This document shows positions 56,861 through 64,000 of a stretch of DNA of 64,000 nucleotides, piece by piece. Made by a program: the position numbers and the translations under genes. Positions within the stretch are counted from its first letter, which is position 1. Every line of letters starts with the position of its first letter. The DNA is from Trichaptum fuscoviolaceum (Eukaryota; Basidiomycota; Agaricomycetes; Hymenochaetales; Trichaptaceae): positions 6,634,001 through 6,698,000 of the forward strand of contig CAJSYZ010000005.1 in assembly GCA_910574455.1 (NCBI GenBank), read 5' to 3'. The notes below the pieces were generated by a model. It saw only the letters and a list, made by a program, of their open reading frames with translations, did not search any database and was not told where the DNA came from.

Positions 56861-57710
56861 CAATGAACCCGGCTTTTTCTACTTATTCCTCGCTTTTTCT
56901 CTCTCTCCCGCTCAAAGGAAGGGCACTGTGTTCAAGTTCCGGAATTGCGTGAGCCTGAGCCTGACTCGGAGTGCCGGCAATTTGAAAGCTCGGCCCGTTT
57001 TTTACTACGACTAGTACTATCAGTTTATTTACTAATAGTATACACTCGGAACGCCTCCGACTCGGATTCTCGGATTCTCGAAAGCGGTTCCCCCCATCGA
57101 CTCGGACTCGGAGCACTGTATAAAAAACCATCACCAACATATTGTATCAACACTTGAACAATTCCTGTAACTGTATGCACTCCCCTCTGAGAGTCTTTCA
57201 AGCAACACTTCGCCTCACAATACCGTCATTCGGCATATCTCAATCTGATCATACCCTTTGCACTTTTTCTTGTTTGTTAAAATTATTCTGCGCTTTCAAG
57301 TTCTACAATTACATTCAAGTTACAGTAGTGTTAAATTACAATGTATTCTAAGTGCGCCATCATCATGATAGGCCCTACTTAAGGGCCTGCGGTCACTATA
57401 ATGGAATAATACATCAAATCAAATTAGTCATGGTGCCACTGCCAGTGGTACTGTGCCAACCCGACTCGGAGTCGGACTCGGCGTGCCACTGCCAGTGTTT
57501 TCTAACGCCGACTCCTCGTCAAGGATAACTTCAAGTTCGGATTTTGGAGGGTACACCGCCATGACCTCATCACAACTTGAATACTAATCATTGAAATCAT
57601 ATTTGACATGCCCTTGCCGTGCTCTCTCAAGGTACAAATTATATAGTCATATATGCCAACATACTCACAGGCATGCTAACGCCTAGAAATAGGATTTAAC
57701 TCTATTCAAG
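56861..57710. other. Spacer rich in GACTCGGAGTC and CACTGCCAGTG palindromes
   Basis: No gene. Palindromic words cluster at 57046-57120 and 57432-57500, just downstream of the Plavaka transposase stop, where the transposon terminus would be expected. Confidence 0.45.
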
Positions 57711-60700
57711 TTATCTGGCTTCGTATAATGTTTCATGCATGTGCATATCAGCGAATCTGTTAACATAAAACTTATCGTAAAAGTCCAAGGAGCCTTCCGG
57801 TTCCAATGATTTCGGAGGAGATTCATCACCCTTCGGGACCCCAAGGAGGTGAGCTAACCGAAAGATATCCCCTAGAGCTATCACGGTAAACTTCAAACTC
57901 TTAGAGCGGTAGGTGGCTCTGCCACTGGCACTCTGTTGAGGACCACTTGCGACAGATTGAGAGGTAGGGGTCGTGAACTCGTACTCTGGTTCGACTATCC
58001 ACATACTTGTTTTTGGGTCAGGCGAGTCTCCAACGCATTTGTAAAACTGGACGAGAGCACATTCGTGACGTTCCACTTTGTCGGTGAAGGAAAATAGAAG
58101 CATAACACGGGCAACTCTCATTCCTGCAAATCCCTTTTTGCCGGAGCTAACTCGAACAAGAACTGCATCTCGTCGAGGTTTTCCACGCCAAGAGAGGCTA
58201 GACCTAATCACTTCCCTCATTGCTTGTTCTATGGGAATCGATTCACCACGGTAGGCAAAGAAAGCGGTGGCCGAATGGAAAACTGAAAAGTCATTGCTCA
58301 TATCCAGTTCAAAGTGTTCAAATCTGTTGTAGTCCGATTCGGCCATGCCAGCAGAGCACTCTGAATCGGAGTTGTGGTTGCACCTTTCGTACTTGTTGAA
58401 TAAGTACTTTTTTATGAGTTGTCGGAGCTGTCGGAGCTCTGGATGGCCTTTTTTTGCCGCAAGAGCGCTGAGCTGTTTAGGGTACACCTTGCTGGACTCT
58501 GTGTGGACGACAACAAGGAAGTTAGATGTGCAGCATCAGAAAGACGTGTTACTGACGCTGTCTCGAAGCCATTAGCATTAAGCTCAAAGGGTCATTTCTG
58601 CCACCCAAGTGGAACTGGCATTCAGCAAATCCTCTGCCATGAACCGCACCACGCTGTGGCCCATCCGCTAAACCTTCCGAATCGTCCAGATCTGCAATTT
58701 CATTTGGCTCTTGATTGGCCGCAATATCATCGAAGAAGTCCTCTGTATCATTGGCTGCACCTACAAATAGTACGCCATGATGTTGCATTTCCTCTCTTTG
58801 ATTACGGGTCCTCTCAGTGTCATCCGTGACCGTCTCTGATATATTTTTCCGCAAAACGTCTCGCAAGGCTTTCCACGTAGCCTCAGCCAGCGTATCGTCC
58901 AGCAGTCCACGCCTTTTGAAGTCTGCCCTCGACGCAATAAGTTTGCTGAGTCGTTGGTTTGCTGTAATCATCTGACCCAAAGGATCATTTTTGTTTGAAC
59001 GTCGCCATGTCTGCTTGACCGCGTAGATGTGTTTGTTTTCTGTTATAGATGAACACAACCCGCTAGGTGCAGCAAAGAGAGGGATCATTGTAGGATAATG
59101 GGTCATGGCATGTTGTCGTGGCAGCGAAAAGTTATCCCGGATGCCCTTCGCTATGAATATTTGCCGATATTGATGAAAGTGATCCAGAGAGGCTTTGATC
59201 TGATCAAGAGTCGAGGCTGTTATCGTGTACCGACGCACAAGGTAACAGAAGTCCAGAAATGCACTCAATGCGTGAATTATATCATCGTGCACAATGCCCA
59301 CAATAGCCGGAAGATATACCTAAGCGGATTGCATCAAATATCAGCAAACCACCGCGTCGAACGAGATGAAAAGACCATATACTTTCATAAGTGCCTTTGA
59401 ATCATTACCTGTCCATTGCTTGAAGCCTCGACCTTCGGGAAATCTGCGAAGACCAGGAAAAGGAGCAGCGACTCTGATTCTATGCGAAAGTTAGCACTGA
59501 GACTCATATTATTCTACTTGTAAGAGAATAGCACCTTTTATCCACAATATCCAGCTCTGTTGTGGTCAAGCTCTGGCATATCCACTCGACAAGATGATCC
59601 TTGAACACGCCTTTGATGATTTGGTGCAGAAGGTCCGGAGAAATGAGATCGCATATATCTGCACGCGGGAAGTCATTGGTGAAGGGCTACGGGTTATCGT
59701 TGTGGTAAGTGCACATCCAATGGAGAATTCGGAACCCTTACCACAATATCTTGGTGGAACCCATACTCTTTACGAATTGTTGCTCTACTTATGCTGTTAT
59801 CATCGACTTGTTCTATCAATCGTTCGTGCAGCTCTTTTGTTCGAGGATTTGTAAAGAATTCCGGATTATCTAGGTTCTTGTGAGGTGCTGTGCATCTATA
59901 AAGACACATTAAGCCATTTTCTCGGGCTCGGATGCGATGTTGGGGAAGGACGGTACTTACTTGCAGCACCATCCTGTGCATATTGCGCATAGACTCACCT
60001 GTTCCGGATAATCGGCTATATACGAGCCGAGTCCGAGAATCGACCTACGAAAGTGACCATCAGGGCACCGGAGAATGGTTCGCTCTTTGTTCATGGACAT
60101 TGCGCTCTTCAGTGGTCTCAAGATTCTCGATATAGATGAATGAAAGACTTGATGTCGAAAGCGGCGGAATTCATCCGACTTTTCGTATTGCCGCTCAGCT
60201 GCAAAATGTGTCAGAACTAATCAAATATTATGGTATGGTACACACTCTTTGGTATTGCTAGAAATGCTATAAGCTGGACTGTATTCAATTTCTGTGACCG
60301 CCGGGCCTTGTTAGATATATTCCCGATGGAGAGATATAACGGATAGTATTCGTTGTTTCCAGTTCCGACAGAGACTGTTGTCTTGTCGCTCCCTAAGATT
60401 ACCGGGACAAACATAGATCCATGGACTGCTTTATCTTCGGCGTAGATCTTATTCTAAGTCAAGGATAATCAGTATGTTTCCTGCGAGTTCATGAGTCATG
60501 ACCTACAGCCTGTTCCCAAGCAAAATTTCCGGACATGTAATTTCTGAACACTCGTTCTTTGTTGTCACTGGCATCAGAGTCCTCCTTTGGCTGATATTCA
60601 CGAAATGGAACACAGTCGAATTCGCTTTCCAAAGCCGGATTATCCACCAAATTACGGATCACTTCCAAAGGATCCCGATACCATACATCATACTCTTTCC

Positions 60701-61542
60701 TCTTCCATGACTCGGAGTTCTCGTTTGTTGCCTTTTGGCCATTGTCATTCGTATAGAAGTTACTGAAGGATTTCCAAGGCACATCACCAACTCTCGTAGC
60801 GTCAATGACATTGTACAACTTCTGTGCATCTCCATCGAGCAGCGTACTAGTAATATCCAAATCCGAGTCCTCGTCAGGCTCTGTCGCGTCGAAATCAGAA
60901 TATCCGCCAGATTTCGCATTATCCGCGAGGTGGATTAGCTGATATGCCTTCATGATTCCAAGAAGCTTCGTTATGTTACCAGCAGACATTTGCTCTTCTC
61001 GATAGAGAAAATCTGCGAGCTCGAAATCTGCTCGGCACGAATAGGGAAACCAATCATTTGATGTAGGTTTGTTTCGAGGAACGGGGGGTTCTTCGTCTTT
61101 TAAGAAGGTTCCTTCTGCATCGCATGGAGTGGCTGCACGGTGTCTGGTGTCAGAGTACTACAGTAAACCGAGGACAATAAACATGGCACGCACCATTCAA
61201 GTATCTGTGATACACCTTCAAGTTATCCCCGCTCTCCTCATGATCTCCAATGTCTAAGTCCAAGTCTTCAGAGGACGCGCTACGGTCATCACTTCCAATG
61301 ACAGAATGTGACTGAGAATCAGGTCCGCCTACTAGTAGGTCTCGAAGCAGTTCGTCTCGGCCTACTATACTGAGCATCGAGATATCTTGTGTAAGCATGG
61401 AGATATCGTAATCGTAGGAGTCAGAGCCACTCTCAAGATGACTTTCTGTTGGAAGTTCAGACAACCTAGGGAGAACTTGAAAAGTTGGAGCTCGTGTGGG
61501 TCGACTTGGAATGGGTGAAGAATCATAGTCATGACCACTACC
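57711..61542 (-). mobile_element. Plavaka-type DNA transposase, 5' end interrupted by a retroelement
   Basis: Split over several exons. From the N-terminal side: SRPTRAPTFQVLPRLSE at the junction, MSAGNITKLLGIMKA, VWYRDPLEVIRNLVDNP and NYMSGNFAWEQA. Then come MFVPVILGSDKTTVSVGTGN with YYPLYLSIGNISN, PDLLHQIIKGVFKDHLVEW, FGAP-like FAAPSGLCSSITENKH with TWRRSNKNDPLGQM, and a C-terminal domain (VYPKQLSALAAKKG, then ALVQFYKCVGDSPD and MWIVEPEYEF). This order is characteristic of Plavaka transposases of Agaricomycete CACTA-related elements, which cut and paste DNA through an RNase-H-fold DDE core. The reading frame is open right up to the LTR at 61543, so the N-terminus has been displaced. Whether all internal exons join intact could not be fully settled. 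Confidence 0.8.
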
Positions 61543-62118
61543 TGTTACGACCTAGAGTGGTTCCTTCGCTTTCGAGACCCTGAATCGGACACAGACGACG
61601 ATCGGACGCAATGAGCGGTGGTTCTCACTCTGAGAAGCACTTTACAAGTCAATTAAGCTATTCTACACATCAGAGCTAAAGATAAACACATCACCTGAGA
61701 AGCACTTTACAAGAGGCCAAAAGTGGAGTGCTTCGCAGGGGGATCCGCGGTTTTGATGAACAAAGGTAAAAACTATACAGTACCAAGCCACTGGACCCTG
61801 ATCCGACTAGGTCCGACCTATACCGCTGACGTAAGTCGGAGTTCGGGGTCCCGCTCTAGTCGGGGTCCCGCATCAGTAGAGCGGAGGTTCGAGTCGGAGT
61901 GGCGGAAGAAAGAAAGAAAAGAGAATTGTTTGCAGGGCGCTTGTCCTAGCGGCCTGCAAACATACAGGCAAGTAATCTACGCAAAAAGGAAGAGAATCGG
62001 AGTTAAAGAAAGTCCGGTTTCGGACCGGACATGTCGGGGATCCGACTCGGAGTATGATCGTAAGAGAAAATAAAGGAAAAATAAAAGAAATAAAATAACC
62101 TGAGGCGGATTCCTGACA
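61543..62118 (-). repeat. 3' LTR of a Ty3/gypsy retroelement (576 bp)
   Basis: On the minus strand it begins TGTCAGGAATCC directly after a purine tract (GGAGGGGGATAA), the polypurine primer, and ends GTCGTAACA, giving TG..CA ends. It contains two 19 bp direct repeats (61630-61648 and 61695-61713). The five bases outside it (CTACC, 61538-61542) are a candidate target-site duplication whose partner lies outside the window. Confidence 0.75.
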
Positions 62119-62160
62119 TTATCCCCCTCCAAGGGCGCTCCTAAAGAGCGCGCGCGTTCG

Positions 62161-64000
62161 TTAGCGAATGGCGTCGGGGTACCGACGATAGAACTTTCGG
62201 ATAACGGCGGGGGCATGCTCCATGTCCGCGGCATCGATCCATTGGTCTTCCTCGGGTCCATAGCCTTTCCAGCGAACCAAATACTGCAGAGTCCGACCTC
62301 GACCGCTTCGGCGCGAATTAAGGACTTCGGATACTTCGTATTCAATGTCGCCGTCGACGTTTACGGGCTCTGGCGGTGTCTGGACGCGACCAGGAATAGT
62401 GTCCGGTGTATACTTCGTGAGAAGCGACACATGGAACACTGGGTGAATCCGCATAGTCGCAGGCAGCTGAAGTTCGTAATTCAAGAGTCCGATCTTCCGC
62501 AAAACCGTGTAAGGTCCGAGTCTCCGCGGATTCAGCTTGCGCGTGCCCGGTATTGCGATATTCCGTGCGTCGAGCCATACCTTGTCTCCTGGTCGGATGT
62601 CCGGCGTGTCTGCATGTCCCTGGTCGTAGTACCGCTTCATCCGCTCCGCTGCGACTTCGAGAGCCGCGCGAGCGTCCTCCTGAGCCTTCTGAAGCAGGTC
62701 GAGTCGGTCATCCGCTGCAGGTACCGTCGAAAGTCCGGCACTTGGTACGATGGTGAACTCGGGGTCGTATCCATACAACAGCGCGAAGGGAGACACCTTG
62801 GTAGCGGAGTGCGCGCGTGTGTTGTGCGCAAACTCCGCCATGGGCAGTAACTCCGACCAATTTTCCTGTCGGACGTCGGTGAACGCGCGGAGATACTGTT
62901 CCAACTCCTGGTTCACCCGCTCGGTCTGACCGTCCGTTTGCGGGTGGAAGGATGTCGACGTTGCGCCCTCAATACCGAGTCGGTGAAGTACCGCCTTCAT
63001 AAACCGGGACACGAACTGTGTACCCCGGTCCGAAATGACTTTGCGCGGCGTGCCATGGTGTTTCCAAACTTCGGACACAAACAAGTCGGCCGTCCGCGTG
63101 GAGTCAATATCCGAGGTCGTCGGTATGAAATGGGCCTGCTTGGTGAGTCGGTCTACAACCACAAAGATGGCGTCGTATTCGCCGGACTGTGGCAGCTGTG
63201 TGATAAAATCGCATGAAATGACCTGCCACGGTCCGTCTGGTACTTCGTTGGGCTGAAGCGGACCAACCGGACGTTGCGGGATGTTCTTCGTCCGCATACA
63301 AGTGTCACAGCCCGACACGTACCGCTCGACGAAGGTAGACATACCAGGCCACCAGTAGTTCCGACTCACCAACTCGTAGGTCTTCCAACGACCCGGATGT
63401 CCGACCGGAAGCGAATCGTGGTGTAACTTGACGATATCGCGGCGGATCTCCTCGTCCTTCGGCACATAGACCTTACCTCGGTACAGCAGCAGCCCATCCT
63501 CCGTGTTCCACTCCTCCAAATCGTTCGCCAGCGCGCGCGGAGCCCCTTCCTTCACCTTCTCGATCGCCTCTACCAATTCCTCATCAAACCTCTCGGACTC
63601 CCGAATCCTTCGCAACAACTCCGTATCCCCCTCTGCCCGGACCATCCCTCGTCGCATCGCCAACGTATAGAAGCGGTTTGTGTCCAGAAGGACCTTGTCC
63701 GTATTGTCCGGTCCGTCAGGACGAAGATCTTCGCGCCTGGACAAAGCATCTGGCTTTCCACCGAGTCGTCCGGGACGGTGACGGATCAGAAAGTCAAAAC
63801 GGCTAAGGAACAAGCTCCAGCGGGCCTGGCGTCTCGTAAGGTTTCGGGCTTCCGCGAAGAAGAGCAGGTTTCGGTGGTCCGACACAATATCAATTTTGTG
63901 CGGACTTCCTTCGAGATAGTGCCGCCACTCGTCCAAGGCTCGGACAATGGCTAGAAGCTCTTTGTCGTGGATCTCGTAGTTCCGTTCTGCATCGCCCAAG
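62161..64000 (-). mobile_element. Ty3/gypsy chromovirus Pol, 3' part (RNase H, integrase, chromodomain)
   Basis: At least 612 codons, open at the window edge, so the capsid, protease and most of the reverse transcriptase are not seen. In order: the RT/RNase H part (NYEIHDKELLAIV, IVSDHRNLLFF), and the integrase zinc finger H..H..C..C (LHHDSLPVGHPGRWKT to CDTCMRTKN). The integrase core has catalytic acidic residues in SCDFITQLP, VISDRGTQFVS and GQTERVNQELEQYL. A GPY-like module (RRLGPYTVLRKIG) with HPVFHVSLL leads to a C-terminal chromodomain (YEVSEVLNSRR, YLVRWKGYGPEEDQWI), which in this lineage targets integration to heterochromatin. The frame is uninterrupted within the window, suggesting a young element. 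Confidence 0.92.

Overview
The window is nuclear DNA of a filamentous basidiomycete, most likely an Agaricomycete (mushroom-forming fungus). Genes are split by many 45-65 bp GT..AG introns. Universal eukaryotic genes (CSN5, ribosomal protein eL20, LEU1, a nuclear tRNA-Val with a short intron) sit beside mushroom-typical content: an F-box/LRR gene, paired cytochromes P450, a Plavaka-type DNA transposon and a chromodomain Ty3/gypsy retroelement. Species cannot be named from the sequence.

Left part, 0-32.4 kb: ordinary euchromatin. In order: CSN5 (-), eL20 (-), a NYN/LOTUS RNA-binding nuclease-like protein (+), a small GPI-anchored cell-wall protein (-), an amidase (+), a decayed NmrA-like gene (+), an F-box gene with a frame break (+), two convergent P450 paralogues (+/-), tRNA-Val(CAC) with a truncated 5' copy beside it, LEU1 (-), a glutathione S-transferase (+), a serine carboxypeptidase (+) and a large DUF2235 alpha/beta-hydrolase gene (-). 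They share no single pathway. Amidase, P450s and GST are typical accessory or detoxification functions; the rest is housekeeping.

Middle, 32.9-39.2 kb: gene-poor. It holds a 0.55 kb foldback element with GC-rich inverted ends and a 3.2 kb element bounded by about 340 bp inverted repeats, with no recognisable transposase.

Right part, 39.2-56 kb: the most unusual region. An unrecognised coiled-coil gene is followed by four consecutive same-strand paralogues of a multi-exon protein. Each has a conserved N-terminal domain and a C-terminal chymotrypsin/trypsin-like domain with a GDSG serine motif. All mapped introns of copies 1 and 2 outside the last exon are phase 0. Copy 2 carries tandemly duplicated 253 bp exon-intron modules. 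The paralogues are mosaics, with near-identical blocks next to diverged ones. Only copy 1 is uninterrupted; copies 2, 3 and 4 each have single-base frame breaks. Spacers are dense in CACTGGCAG-like and GACTCGGAGTC-like palindromes.

Right end, 56-64 kb: a LINE relic (RNase H tail and zinc knuckle), a Plavaka transposase gene (-), and a Ty3/gypsy chromovirus (-) whose LTR interrupts the transposase reading frame. The retroelement runs off the window edge.

Gene models were built by eye from reading frames and splice signals. Splice sites are approximate unless exact positions are given, and no database search was possible.
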